Shown here piece after piece: positions 18,575-27,183 of a stretch of 64,000 nt of DNA. Position numbers and translations under genes: made by a program. Source of the stretch: Vagococcus allomyrinae (GTDB lineage Bacteria; Bacillota; Bacilli; Lactobacillales; Vagococcaceae); assembly GCF_017829975.1 (NCBI RefSeq), contig NZ_JAEEGA010000014.1:1-64000 (forward strand). Reading direction: 5' to 3'. Below the pieces are notes generated by a model. That model was not told where the DNA came from. It was given only the letters and a program-made list of their open reading frames with translations, and ran no database searches. Position 1 is the first letter of the stretch, and every line of letters begins with the position of its first letter.

Positions 18575-19186
18575 ATGTCAGAAAAATTATTAGTTGTTTT
18601 TTATAGCTCAACAGGAAGTAATACTCAATTAGCCAGATGGTCAAAAGAAGCTGGGGAAGCCTTTGGTGCAGAAGTTAGAATTCGTCAAGCTCAGGAGCTA
18701 GCGCCAGATGTAGCAATTGATTCTAACCCATTATGGCGTAAAAATGTTGAGGAAAGCAAAGACATTCCAGTTGCCACATCAGATGATTTGCTGTGGGCAG
18801 ATGCCATTGTTTTCAGTTCACCTTCACGTTTTGGTGTTATGGCAAGTCAGATGAAACAATTTATGGATTTACAAGGCGGACTTTGGGCTCAAGGAAAATT
18901 GGCTAATAAATTTGTGACAGCAATGTCTTCTGCACAAAATCCAAATGGTGGTCAAGAACAAGTCATTCAAGGGATATATACCGTTATGCAACACTGGGGA
19001 GCTGTTATTGTTCCTGCAGGTTACGTCAACGTTTCAACCTTTGCAGCAGGCGGTAATCCTTATGGGACAAGTGCCACTATTGATGGTGAAGGAACTATGC
19101 AAAATGCTGCTAATGTTAAAGCGGCCGCAAGCGATCAAGTGACACGTTTATTAACCATTACTAAAGCCTATTTAGCTGGTAAATAG
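18575..19186 (+). CDS. wrbA: WrbA-type NAD(P)H:quinone oxidoreductase
   Basis: 203 residues, flavodoxin-like FMN protein that reduces quinones by two electrons and protects against quinone stress. The FMN-phosphate loop is YSSTGSNTQLAR at residues 10-21. SSPSRFGVMASQMKQFMD near 88 and SSAQNPNGGQE near 125 are WrbA signatures. The C-terminal half contains the GNPYGTSATIDGEG stretch. GGAGG lies eight bases before the ATG. Promoter-overlapping repeats upstream suggest inducible control. It shares a bidirectional terminator with the converging Nudix gene. Confidence 0.93.
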   Translation: MSEKLLVVFYSSTGSNTQLARWSKEAGEAFGAEVRIRQAQELAPDVAIDSNPLWRKNVEESKDIPVATSDDLLWADAIVFSSPSRFGVMASQMKQFMDLQGGLWAQGKLANKFVTAMSSAQNPNGGQEQVIQGIYTVMQHWGAVIVPAGYVNVSTFAAGGNPYGTSATIDGEGTMQNAANVKAAASDQVTRLLTITKAYLAGK

Positions 19187-19219
19187 AAAGAGACGGCCAA
19201 TTAGTTGGCCGTCTTTCTT
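19186..19219. terminator. Bidirectional terminator, wrbA / Nudix
   Basis: A perfect 10-bp stem AGACGGCCAA/TTGGCCGTCT (19191-19200 with 19205-19214) is extended by GAAAG/CTTTC. The stop codon of the Nudix gene (19201) lies in the loop, so the last codons of that gene are part of the hairpin. Confidence 0.85.
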
Positions 19220-19626
19220 TTGGCTGAACCTAAAGCCTCAAGGGCGTTAGTGGTGGTGTAGGTGAGCGGGTGCGGGAGCTGATCAAGAGGGAACCAACCG
19301 AATTCCGCCAGTTTATCTGGTTCGTTATTCTGAAGGTCGCCAGCTGTTATGACTGCTAAAAATGTCGGGCAAATAAAATGGGTCTTTTCAGTTTCGAGAA
19401 TATGATTGGTTACACAAACTAATTGAATTAACTCAATCGAAACATTGAGCTCCTCCCTTATTTCTCGAATGGTGGCCAATTCAATGGTTTCATAAAGGTC
19501 GACTTTGCCGCCAGGTAAACTCCAGTGATCAGCATCGGGTGCTTTTTTTCTCAAGACTAGAAGCACTTGATTGTTTTTATTTAGGAGAATGGCGCCGACG
19601 CCTACCCGTGGTTCAGTTTGCTTCAT
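19201..19626 (-). CDS. Nudix hydrolase
   Basis: 141 residues with a near-complete Nudix box: GGKVDLYE, seven residues, then REIREELNV. Asn replaces the usual Gly after the second Glu pair. Such enzymes cleave nucleoside diphosphate derivatives with Mg2+. The N-terminal VGVGAILLNKNNQVLLVLRK is typical. The substrate cannot be read from sequence. It lies 7 bp after the YdeI-like gene, with AGGGGG at the end of that gene serving as its ribosome-binding site, so the two are an operon. Confidence 0.88.
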   Translation of the reverse strand: MKQTEPRVGVGAILLNKNNQVLLVLRKKAPDADHWSLPGGKVDLYETIELATIREIREELNVSIELIQLVCVTNHILETEKTHFICPTFLAVITAGDLQNNEPDKLAEFGWFPLDQLPHPLTYTTTNALEALGSAKRKTAN

Positions 19627-19633
19627 CAGTTTC

Positions 19634-20311
19634 CTACCCCCTCTGAGCCTGTAGGTACAATTCCTTGCTTTTGTAGCCTAAAGCGAGGATTTTTTTCATT
19701 TCTTCAAAGCGTTTTGTTTGAGTGGCCTGTTGTTTCGCGCTAAAAACATAACGTGCCCAATTGCGTTGATAGCCAGGAGCTAATGTCTCAAAAAGCGTAA
19801 GAAGAGTCGGCTCCGCTTGCAACTGTTGTTGTAAGTGGGAAACGAATGACGTATAGTCTGCTACTTTTTGGCTTGTTGCTATTTTTTTGCGAATGGGTGT
19901 AAATTTAAGCCCAATGATGGTGAAGGTCTCATCGAGTTTGACCATGCGAGAAAATTTGAAGTCAGTTTTGCCAAGATAACCATCTCCCTGTGGGTCAATG
20001 GCTAAGGCAGGGAAAATCTCATCACGATGAACAGTGTTAGGATATGTTGGATTGCCAATTTTAGGATAAGCAACAAAGAGATAGCCATCTTTATTCATTG
20101 ACAAGGAACTAGTCAAGCTGGTGATTTGTTGGATTAGTTCAGCTTTTGAATAGACAAAAACAATCACCAGATCTTCTTTACGATCAGTTAATTGATTGGT
20201 TAACTGAGTTATTTCCAGATCATCAAAATAATGATGATCTGCTGGGGCATTTAGGATTGTTTTGTTAGTATAGCGATTCAGGTTTAATTTTTCAACAATA
20301 GTTTGGACCAT
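19634..20311 (-). CDS. YdeI/OmdA-associated family protein
   Basis: 225 residues. The C-terminal ~55 residues (LAPGYQRNWARYVFSAKQQ, then TKRFEEMKKILALG) match the helical YdeI/OmdA domain found in proteins linked to DUF1801-type folds, in which a conserved Tyr/Arg/Trp pattern precedes an ARR-like helix. The N-terminal ~150 residues contain no motif I recognise. Function is unknown, and the database label of bacteriocin protection is not supported by anything here. First gene of a pair with the Nudix hydrolase. Confidence 0.6.
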   Translation of the reverse strand: MVQTIVEKLNLNRYTNKTILNAPADHHYFDDLEITQLTNQLTDRKEDLVIVFVYSKAELIQQITSLTSSLSMNKDGYLFVAYPKIGNPTYPNTVHRDEIFPALAIDPQGDGYLGKTDFKFSRMVKLDETFTIIGLKFTPIRKKIATSQKVADYTSFVSHLQQQLQAEPTLLTLFETLAPGYQRNWARYVFSAKQQATQTKRFEEMKKILALGYKSKELYLQAQRG

Positions 20312-20668
20312 CTGGATACCTCATCTAAATTAGTGACTCCATTTTAGCATAATAGGAATGGAGAGGGTAGTGAAAGGAGTGGTAAAGACCATCCATTTCT
20401 AAACTAACACAGGGATTGCTAATCAACACCATGAATTGATCTTTTATGACAACCCCCATTCTAATACCACCGATTCATCATATTTATGAGCCATGTTTCT
20501 TTTTTTATCTGCTTGCATAATACGATTGATTTCTAACTGGGAGGTATCTATGCTGGTGAATTGGAGAAAACTATCCAATAAATTAGGGTTAACTTTTAAG
20601 TAGCATCGTTTAATCAAGGATGCTCGTCTTCTTCAGATATTGAGAGTTATCTGAAGTGGCTAAGTATT
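20312..20668. other. Intergenic region upstream of the yitT leader
   Basis: 357 bp without a plausible gene. A perfect inverted repeat CTTCAGATA/TATCTGAAG (near 20630-20656) is followed by no T-run. Its right arm lies ~13 bp upstream of the yitT -35 box, so it could be an operator. Nothing else is recognised. Confidence 0.45.
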
Positions 20669-20697
20669 TTGATAGAAATTACAAATCATGTTATACT
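20669..20697 (+). promoter_or_regulatory. Promoter of the yitT-like gene
   Basis: TTGATA (20669-20674) and TATACT (20692-20697) with 17-bp spacing, a good sigma-A promoter. It lies about 185 bp upstream of the start codon, so there is a long leader. Confidence 0.75.
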
Positions 20698-20702
20698 TAG
20701 CT

Positions 20703-20780
20703 TGCGAAAATGTCAGAAGGTTCGCGTGTAGCAGACACTAGAAGCCTAACCATTCCAGTGAGTGGGCTTTTTTAGTGTGT
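20703..20780 (+). ncRNA. Structured leader with early terminator upstream of the yitT-like gene; candidate regulatory RNA
   Basis: Directly after the promoter the leader can form GCGAA/TTCGC (about 20704-20725), a GTGT/ACAC hairpin, and a terminator-like stem AAGCCTA/TGGGCTT followed by TTTTTT near 20770-20776. A short transcript of about 70-75 nt would end there, 100 bp before the coding region. It matches no riboswitch class that I know. Confidence 0.45.
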
Positions 20781-20882
20781 GAAAGTATGTCGATTTAAGG
20801 GAGAGAGGTGCGGATTTATCAGCATTTCTGTTCGCTTATTTTTTGGCAAAAAATTAATGAGTCAGAACAAAGGAGGTTTATG

Positions 20883-21758
20883 ATGAATAAGAAGAATCAA
20901 TTGCTATTATTCAATTTATTAAAAATTACGACAGGTGCCTTGATATTTGCCATTGCGGTTAACTCGTTTGCTTTGCCTAATAACCTAGGTGAAGGTGGGG
21001 TTACGGGCCTGACAATGATTCTTTATTATACTAACGGGATCTCACCTGCCTTAACGAATGTTTTTTTTAATACGATTTTATTGATCGTTGGTTATAAATT
21101 TTTAGACCGTGAAACGATTATTAATACTTTGTACGCTGTTATGGCCATGTCCTTTTTTTTGAAAATAACGGATCAGTTAGTGGTCGAAACAACAGAGGTC
21201 ATCATTGCTTCAATAGCAGCTGGTGCTTTAATGGGTGTCGGCATGGGGCTGATTATGAAAGGGAATGGCACGACAGCTGGCAGTGCTATTTTAGCGAAAT
21301 TAGCTAATAAATATTTAGGTTGGAATACCAGTTATGCCTTACTTTTTTTTGATTTGATTGTGGTCATACCCTCAGTATTTGTCATCGGTTTGGAGAGCAT
21401 GATGTTTACCGTCATCTCGTTAGCTGTGTCGACTAAATTATTGGACTTTATTTTAGAAGGAGCTAACCCGAAGAAAACTGTCACCATTATTTCTGAAAAA
21501 CATGAAGCAATAGCTGAAGCCATTAGCCATCAGTTAGCCCGGGGCATTACGATTATTGATGCCACAGGTCATTATCAGAAAAACGCTAAAAAAATGTTGT
21601 ACGTGGTCATTAGTCGACAACAGCTATTACCCATTCAAAAGATTATCGATGAGATTGATCCATTGGCCTTTGTGATTATCAATGATGCACAAAGCGTAAT
21701 TGGTGAAGGATTTACCCGCGAGTTTTTTGAGCACGAAGATAATCCAAATGAACTATAA
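20883..21758 (+). CDS. YitT-family membrane protein (DUF161 plus C-terminal DUF2179)
   Basis: 291 residues. Five or six membrane helices lie in the first ~205 residues (FAIAVNSFALPNNLGEGG and GNGTTAGSAILAKL are the family signatures). A soluble C-terminal DUF2179 domain (about 210-285) contains SEKHEAIAEAISHQLARGIT and DPLAFVIINDAQSVIGEGF. Function is not established for the family, and transport is the usual guess. The second of two adjacent ATGs (20883) is chosen because AGGAGG is six bases upstream. The longer GTG frame from 20808 is rejected. Transcription passes through a structured leader. Confidence 0.88.
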   Translation: MNKKNQLLLFNLLKITTGALIFAIAVNSFALPNNLGEGGVTGLTMILYYTNGISPALTNVFFNTILLIVGYKFLDRETIINTLYAVMAMSFFLKITDQLVVETTEVIIASIAAGALMGVGMGLIMKGNGTTAGSAILAKLANKYLGWNTSYALLFFDLIVVIPSVFVIGLESMMFTVISLAVSTKLLDFILEGANPKKTVTIISEKHEAIAEAISHQLARGITIIDATGHYQKNAKKMLYVVISRQQLLPIQKIIDEIDPLAFVIINDAQSVIGEGFTREFFEHEDNPNEL

Positions 21759-21793
21759 AAAAGCCATCGGGGACATGTCCTCGATGGTTTTTG
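21757..21793 (+). terminator. Terminator after the yitT-like gene
   Basis: AAAAAGCCATCG pairs with CGATGGTTTTT around GGGACATGTCCT. It begins at the stop codon. Confidence 0.85.
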
Positions 21794-21811
21794 GTAATCC
21801 AGATAAACAAC

Positions 21812-22486
21812 TTATTGGTTTAAATAATCTTTGCCGTATTTTTTGACTAAAGTTAAGTCAATGAGTCGTTTCGCTAAGTGTTCATTGCGAGCTAAGAGGG
21901 GCCCGTGGAAATAGCTGCAGAACGTATTTTTATAGATAGCACCTTCTGTTTGATCTTCTCCGTTGTTGCCATAACCTACTTTCACGACGCCTAATGGTCG
22001 CTCTCCTTTACCAAGGTAGGTTTTGCCATTATGATTTTCAAACCCTTCATAGCTCTCTTTGAAGGCCTCATTATAAATTTCCACATCGCCAATAAAGCGG
22101 TTGTTGTCTTGACTCAAGGTGTAATGGTCCAGTGCGCTAATACCAGGTATTTTTTCTCCATGAGCGCCCATATAATAATGACCTAACATTTGATAGCCAC
22201 CACAAATCGCAAGCATCACACCTTCTTCCTCAATATAACGGGTTAAGGGCTCTTTTTTTGTTTGCAGATCTTTTGAGACGATCAATTGTTCAAAGTCTTG
22301 TCCTCCACCAAAAAACACAAAATCGTAATTATCAGGATGAAACTCTTCATAGACACTGATGATTTCTGATGTGAAGGTAACGCCAAGTTGTTTGGCTTGA
22401 TAGGCTAACATAAGCATATTGCCATTGTCACCATATGTATTAAGTAAGTTGCCATAAAGGTGGCAGGCTCTGATTTCCAAACTCAT
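21812..22486 (-). CDS. gatD: Lipid II isoglutaminyl synthase, glutaminase subunit
   Basis: 224 residues, class I glutamine amidotransferase-like. It supplies ammonia to MurT for amidating the alpha-carboxyl of D-glutamate in lipid II. The nucleophile Cys is in LAICGGYQMLGHYY near residue 94, the His in CSYFHGPLLARNEH near 190. FFGGGQDFEQ near 55 is typical. It begins one base after the murT stop, with GGAGG in the last murT codons, so the two subunits are made in coupled fashion as in staphylococci and streptococci. Confidence 0.95.
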   Translation of the reverse strand: MSLEIRACHLYGNLLNTYGDNGNMLMLAYQAKQLGVTFTSEIISVYEEFHPDNYDFVFFGGGQDFEQLIVSKDLQTKKEPLTRYIEEEGVMLAICGGYQMLGHYYMGAHGEKIPGISALDHYTLSQDNNRFIGDVEIYNEAFKESYEGFENHNGKTYLGKGERPLGVVKVGYGNNGEDQTEGAIYKNTFCSYFHGPLLARNEHLAKRLIDLTLVKKYGKDYLNQ

Positions 22487-22487
22487 C

Positions 22488-23831
22488 TTACATTCCTCCT
22501 TTGATATAGCCTTGGTTAGCTAATTCTTTGCGGAGTTGTAGCACCGCTGTATAGGTGGCTAAAATAAAGACCTGTTCAGTCGGTAACTGTTTGATTTCAT
22601 CAATGATATGGATCAAACTGTCCACTTCTTTAATTTGCGACTCAGGAATGCCAGCGACTTTCATTCGCAAAGTCATATCTTTTCGACGAATGCCACCTGT
22701 TAACACTTGAGGAATACCCATTTCAGCGAAGGCTTCGTGGTTGCCATCCCAAATCCAACTGATGTCAATACCATCAGCTGAATTATCATTTAGCAAACTG
22801 ACCAGTGAAAAGGGCTTTGGCGCTAATTCAATCATATCAATGACTTGATTGAGGCCGACTGGGTTTTTCACCAGTACGAGCGTACATTTTTTGCCATTAA
22901 TGTCGATGACTTCTTGACGACCAAATATTTTTTCATCATAAGCTAAGCCAGCGCGAATTTTTTCAGGGGCGACGTGATAGTGCTCAGCCACAGCTGTTGC
23001 TGCCAACGCATTATAAACATTGTATAGCCCACCAACCTCAATGCTGTAGCGCTCATTATCGATGACGAACTCAGCAGAGGTATTGGTCATATTATCCAAT
23101 AATGTTAGCTGGTAATCTAGGGGAGGGCGCTTAAAGTCACAATTTGGACAATAGTATTTCCCAAGATTGCTATACGTAATCATGTTGTAGTGAAGAATGT
23201 GATGACAGTTAGGGCAAACAACGCCATCCGTATTATAATGGGCCATTAGTTCGCTGTCATTTTCATGGTTAAAACCGAAATATTCCCGTTTATTCACCGT
23301 TTCTATTGAATTGAATATCGGCAGATCGCCATTGGCTAAAATCGTGGCCTCTGGTGCCTTAGCAGCGCCATCGACGATTAATTGATAGGTAGTATAAATT
23401 TCACCATAACGATCCATTTGGTCACGAAAGATATTCGTGAATAAAAACAACTTTGGCTTAATGTGTTCAGTCACTTTGCTTAAGCTGGCTTCATCTATTT
23501 CCAAAACGGCAAATTTTTTCTGTCCTCGTTTATTTTTGGCTGAAAGAAAGGTTGAAACAATTCCCTGGGCCATATTGGCGCCCGTAGGGTTTGTTAAGAC
23601 ATTATCAAACTCTTGTTTTAAAATATTAACCGTTAAAGCGGTCGTCAGAGTTTTACCATTAGTCCCTGTTACGACGATGACCTCAAAATCTTTGGCTAAA
23701 CTATCTAAAATATTAGGATCAATTTTTAAGGCGAGCTTTCCTGGTAAACTACTGCCACCTTTCAGAAAGGTTTGTAAAAACCATTGACTTGATTTTCCCA
23801 CAAACGTGGCTAACTGACTTTGTAAGGTCAT
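22488..23831 (-). CDS. murT: Lipid II isoglutaminyl synthase, Mur-ligase-like subunit
   Basis: 447 residues. It phosphorylates the D-Glu carboxylate of lipid II and transfers ammonia from GatD, giving D-isoglutamine. The ATP loop is VTGTNGKTLTTAL near 56. A four-cysteine zinc ribbon (CPNCHH near 205 and CPNC near 224) interrupts the central domain, as in other MurT proteins. The C-terminal DUF1727 part contains SLLNDNSADGIDISWIWD near 345. GGAGG precedes the ATG. Upstream on the minus strand is a candidate promoter (TTAAAA/TATGAT). Confidence 0.95.
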   Translation of the reverse strand: MTLQSQLATFVGKSSQWFLQTFLKGGSSLPGKLALKIDPNILDSLAKDFEVIVVTGTNGKTLTTALTVNILKQEFDNVLTNPTGANMAQGIVSTFLSAKNKRGQKKFAVLEIDEASLSKVTEHIKPKLFLFTNIFRDQMDRYGEIYTTYQLIVDGAAKAPEATILANGDLPIFNSIETVNKREYFGFNHENDSELMAHYNTDGVVCPNCHHILHYNMITYSNLGKYYCPNCDFKRPPLDYQLTLLDNMTNTSAEFVIDNERYSIEVGGLYNVYNALAATAVAEHYHVAPEKIRAGLAYDEKIFGRQEVIDINGKKCTLVLVKNPVGLNQVIDMIELAPKPFSLVSLLNDNSADGIDISWIWDGNHEAFAEMGIPQVLTGGIRRKDMTLRMKVAGIPESQIKEVDSLIHIIDEIKQLPTEQVFILATYTAVLQLRKELANQGYIKGGM

Positions 23832-23879
23832 TCATTATTCCTCCTGCTTACAATGAAAACTTAATTTTATATCCAGTTC

Positions 23880-23908
23880 ATCATACCATAAATTTTGCTG
23901 TTTTTTAA
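23880..23908 (-). promoter_or_regulatory. Candidate promoter of murT-gatD
   Basis: On the minus strand TTAAAA (23903-23908) and TGGTATGAT (extended -10, core 23880-23885) have 17-bp spacing. It lies 49 bp upstream of the start codon. Confidence 0.55.
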
Positions 23909-24006
23909 TGCTTTTGCTATGAAGGAAAGGCAGTCTTAAGAAAAAGACTATTTTTAGCCTTTTCTTATTGACTGATGCCCCCGATATTTGTTGTGAAATA
24001 GGGGAA

Positions 24007-24046
24007 AAGCAAAGCGAGTCCCTAGCATTTGATAGGGACCCGCTTT
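24007..24046 (-). terminator. Terminator of ktrB
   Basis: AAAGCGGGTCCCTA pairs with TAGGGACTCGCTTT (24033-24046 with 24011-24024, one mismatch). On the minus strand it is followed by GCTTTTCC. Confidence 0.75.
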
Positions 24047-24071
24047 GATTACTTCTGATTGAATTGGACAC

Positions 24072-25472
24072 TTAGCCAATAATAATTTTTTCAGTGGGAT
24101 AAAGATAACCTTTATCTTGCATTTCTTTAGGAACGAAAAGCATCAAGGTATAAAGCATGCCAACTCTCCCAATAAACATCAAGGCAGCGATAATGATTTT
24201 ACCAGTGACCGAAAGATCACCGGTAATCCCCATTGAAAGACCAGTGGTTCCGAAAGCTGAGGCGACTTCTACTACTATTGAAATAAGTGAATGTTTTTCA
24301 GTTGCCGCTAGGGTCATCACTGAGAAGAAACACATTAATAAGGATAAGTTGAAGACGACGATGGCTTTTTTGATATCTTCTTCTGAAATTCGTCGCCCAA
24401 AAATACTAATTTTCTCTTCGCTTTTAATAAAGGAGAACATGTAGAGCACGACAATGGCGACGGTGGTCGTTCGAACCCCACCGCCGACGGAGCTAGGGCT
24501 ACAGCCGATAAACATCAGGGTCGAAAAGACTAAAAGTGTTGGCGTCTGAAAATCCGTCAAGCTGTTCATCTGCAAGCCGGCGTTGCGGGTCGTCATGGAG
24601 TAGAACATAGACGTAATCCATCGGTGACTCTCTCCCATATCAGCAAAGAGATGCTGCCGTTCTAGTAAGTAGATCAACAAGGTTCCGATGATAAACAGGA
24701 TCAGAAAGGCGCCGATCGCTAATTTGCTGAATAGAGAAAAGCGAAAAGGATAACCCCGCCGTTTCTTTTTGAAAAAGAGCCACTCTTTCATTTCCATAAT
24801 AACTGGAAAGCCGATACCACCAATAATGATCAAAATAATAATACAGATGATAAAAAAATAATCTTCAGCATAAGGCGTTAGCGAAGCGCCTGTCACATCA
24901 AACCCCGAGTTAGTGACTGCTGATATCGACTGATAGAAGCCGTAAAAAATGGCATCTCGAATGGTGGCGTGATGGTTGGAGAGATAAAAATGAACGGAAA
25001 AAATTCCGCCAAATATTAACTGAATCCATAATAAAATGGCTAAAGTGGTTCGAATTAGACGGACAATTCCACTTAGTTTAGGTTGGTTCATATCGGTCAT
25101 GATTAGTTGACGTTGCTTTAAAGAAATTTTTCGCCGAGAGACAATAAAGAAAAAGGTGGAGACCATCATGATTCCCAAGCCACCAACCTGAAAAAGTACT
25201 TCAAGGAGAATGACACCTCGATCATTAAACACTTCATTAATGTTGAAGGTACTGAGTCCTGTGACGCTTACAGTACTGATGGCCATAAAAAGATCATCCA
25301 GTAGGGTGGTGTGAACATCAGCATGTCGAAAAAAAGGTAATTTTAATAGAACAAAAGAAATAATGGTTAAAATGACATAATAAATCACGATTAATTGAAT
25401 ACTGGATAGATGCGTGGAGAGAAATCGTGCAAAATCACGCTTGTATCCATAAAAAAAACGACGTTTGGCCAT
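24072..25472 (-). CDS. ktrB: KtrB/TrkH-type potassium uptake channel subunit
   Basis: 466 residues, superfamily of K+ transporters. Four membrane-pore-membrane repeats with filter-region glycines: STVSVTGLST near 68, TNSGFDVTG near 192, FIGCSPSSVGGGVRTTT near 315 and SAFGTTGLSMG near 408. In this family a peripheral KtrA/KtrC-type RCK subunit normally gates KtrB. No such gene is adjacent. Together with kup this gives the window two K+ uptake systems. It is monocistronic between murT and a Nudix gene, with AAAGGG upstream of the ATG. Confidence 0.93.
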   Translation of the reverse strand: MAKRRFFYGYKRDFARFLSTHLSSIQLIVIYYVILTIISFVLLKLPFFRHADVHTTLLDDLFMAISTVSVTGLSTFNINEVFNDRGVILLEVLFQVGGLGIMMVSTFFFIVSRRKISLKQRQLIMTDMNQPKLSGIVRLIRTTLAILLWIQLIFGGIFSVHFYLSNHHATIRDAIFYGFYQSISAVTNSGFDVTGASLTPYAEDYFFIICIIILIIIGGIGFPVIMEMKEWLFFKKKRRGYPFRFSLFSKLAIGAFLILFIIGTLLIYLLERQHLFADMGESHRWITSMFYSMTTRNAGLQMNSLTDFQTPTLLVFSTLMFIGCSPSSVGGGVRTTTVAIVVLYMFSFIKSEEKISIFGRRISEEDIKKAIVVFNLSLLMCFFSVMTLAATEKHSLISIVVEVASAFGTTGLSMGITGDLSVTGKIIIAALMFIGRVGMLYTLMLFVPKEMQDKGYLYPTEKIIIG

Positions 25473-25543
25473 GTTTTTGGATCCCTTTCAGTAGTTGCTT
25501 CATTAAGTATATCATTTGCGTAAAAAATGGCAATTGGAATCAG

Positions 25544-25571
25544 AAAAAAGTCGCCAAATAGTCAGCGACTT
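25544..25571 (-). terminator. Terminator of the two-component/Nudix operon
   Basis: On the minus strand AAGTCGC pairs with GCGACTT and is followed by TTTTT. It lies right after the Nudix stop codon. Confidence 0.8.
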
Positions 25572-25575
25572 CGTG

Positions 25576-26115
25576 TTACTCAATTGCCTCAGGGAGGGTA
25601 CTCTCTTGGCCATCTTTTAGCCGAAACAGCTCCTTTAAGAAGAAATAAGGAATAAATTTTCCCGCCTCAGATAGAGCCAATACTTCTGCTTCTGTTGCCC
25701 AGCGAGCAGCTTGAACTTCACTGATTTGAAGGGTCAATTGGTCAGGAGTAATCTCTTGATAAAGCATCCAATAATCGTCAAACCCTTCGGAAACACTTAC
25801 TGTCAGGCGTGGCCGCTGGTTGGACAAGTCAATGTTTACCCCTAATTCTTCAGCGACTTCGCGCTCAGCTGCTTGTTGACTGGTCTCACCTTGAAGTGCA
25901 GAACCAGCGGCAGAGAGATCCCACATATTTGGAAAACCAATTTTATCAGCTTGGCGCTGTTGAATCAGCAGTTGGTTTTGCTGATTAAAAATACAGACGT
26001 GAACGATCAAATGATAGCAGTCTTTTCCTAAAGGAGTTCCTCTTAGATGGCTCTTTCCTGTTGGATTGCGATGGTGATCGTATAGATCCCATCGTTCAGT
26101 TATTTTGCTTGGCAT
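25576..26115 (-). CDS. Nudix hydrolase, IPP-isomerase/YfcD-like subgroup
   Basis: 179 residues. It begins ERWDLYDHHRNPTG, which is typical of the Nudix group resembling isopentenyl-diphosphate isomerase and YfcD. The Nudix box GSALQGE, seven residues, REVAEELGV near 96-115 is complete. The substrate is unknown. It starts 12 bp after the histidine kinase with its own AAGGAG, so it is the third gene of the response regulator-kinase-Nudix operon, an unusual passenger. Confidence 0.88.
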   Translation of the reverse strand: MPSKITERWDLYDHHRNPTGKSHLRGTPLGKDCYHLIVHVCIFNQQNQLLIQQRQADKIGFPNMWDLSAAGSALQGETSQQAAEREVAEELGVNIDLSNQRPRLTVSVSEGFDDYWMLYQEITPDQLTLQISEVQAARWATEAEVLALSEAGKFIPYFFLKELFRLKDGQESTLPEAIE

Positions 26116-26127
26116 TGGAATATCTCC

Positions 26128-27183
26128 TTATTTTTTTGGTAGGGTAATGGTAAAGGTGCTGCCTTTATCAGGGCTGCTAGTAAGCGTTATTTGGCCGCGA
26201 CACAAGGTAACAATCCGTTTAACCAAAGAGAGGCCAAGTCCATTGCCTTCAATTGCGTGGGAATTATCCCCCTGATAGAATTTATTAAAGACTAGTTCTT
26301 GGGTAGCCTGATCCATGCCGATTCCCTGATCACTAATGACGACCATTACCTCTTGACCACGATCAATCAACTCTACGGTGATGGAACTGTTTGGTGGTGA
26401 GAACTTAATGGCATTATCAATCAGGTTAATCCACAATTGTTGTAACAGCTCATCGCTGGATTGAAGCCAACATTCTGCTAAGGTCAGGTTAAAGGTGATC
26501 TGTTTAATTTGCCATTTAGGTTCTAACAGTAAAATAACTTGTCGCAATTGTTCAGCCAGTTGAATGCTGGTTTTTTGAGGCAATATTTCAATGGTTTCAA
26601 CTTTTGACAGGTTGAGTACATTGGTTGACAAGGAAGTGAGACGGGTGGATTCTTGAATGATAATGTCAATGTATTTCTGGCGATCTTCCTCGCTAATCCC
26701 CGGATCTTTTAACAATTTGGCAAAGCCTTGAATCGAGACAATCGGTGTTTTAAATTCATGGGAAAAATGATTGATAAAGTCACTCCGCAAGGTTTCAATC
26801 CCACTTAATTCCTTGGTCATCCGATTAAAACTGTGGCTTAATTCAATCAATTCATATGGCGCCCGTTCGTAGTGTAGGGTGGTCTCTAAGTCTCCATTGG
26901 CTACCTGATTGATGGCGTTAATCGCCCGCTTAAAGGGGTGAAGCATTTTATGACTGAACAGAGCCGTTAGCATGGTTCCCATTAAAATGCTGAAAATAAA
27001 AATAATGATAAAGGGACCAAAAAATCGATATTGGTGGGAAAAGCGGGGAACAAAGGCGATTAGTTTTGTTTTAGCTAAAATCAATACGACGCCCCCGATA
27101 ATGATAAAACAGCTGATCATCATAAAAAAAACAAAAAAGACAAGGCCAACGGTTAAGGAGAAACGACTCTTTTTTTCTTTCAT
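26128..27183 (-). CDS. Sensor histidine kinase
   Basis: 351 residues. Two membrane helices (about 10-33 and 50-72) leave only a very short outside loop, as in intramembrane-sensing kinases. A HAMP domain follows (about 73-125, with the Glu of the linker). HisKA has the phosphorylated His in NHFSHEFKTPIVS near 138. The HATPase domain has NAIKFSP (N box), SDQGIGMD (G1) and GNGLGLSLV (G2), all intact. The start overlaps the response regulator by four bases. With so small a sensor loop the signal may come through the membrane or from the divergent ABC transporter. Confidence 0.93.
   Translation of the reverse strand: MKEKKSRFSLTVGLVFFVFFMMISCFIIIGGVVLILAKTKLIAFVPRFSHQYRFFGPFIIIFIFSILMGTMLTALFSHKMLHPFKRAINAINQVANGDLETTLHYERAPYELIELSHSFNRMTKELSGIETLRSDFINHFSHEFKTPIVSIQGFAKLLKDPGISEEDRQKYIDIIIQESTRLTSLSTNVLNLSKVETIEILPQKTSIQLAEQLRQVILLLEPKWQIKQITFNLTLAECWLQSSDELLQQLWINLIDNAIKFSPPNSSITVELIDRGQEVMVVISDQGIGMDQATQELVFNKFYQGDNSHAIEGNGLGLSLVKRIVTLCRGQITLTSSPDKGSTFTITLPKK

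Noticed and set aside
23835-24071. 78-residue reading frame on the minus strand between ktrB and murT
   Set aside because: It spans the ktrB terminator hairpin, has no ribosome-binding site and no protein-like character.
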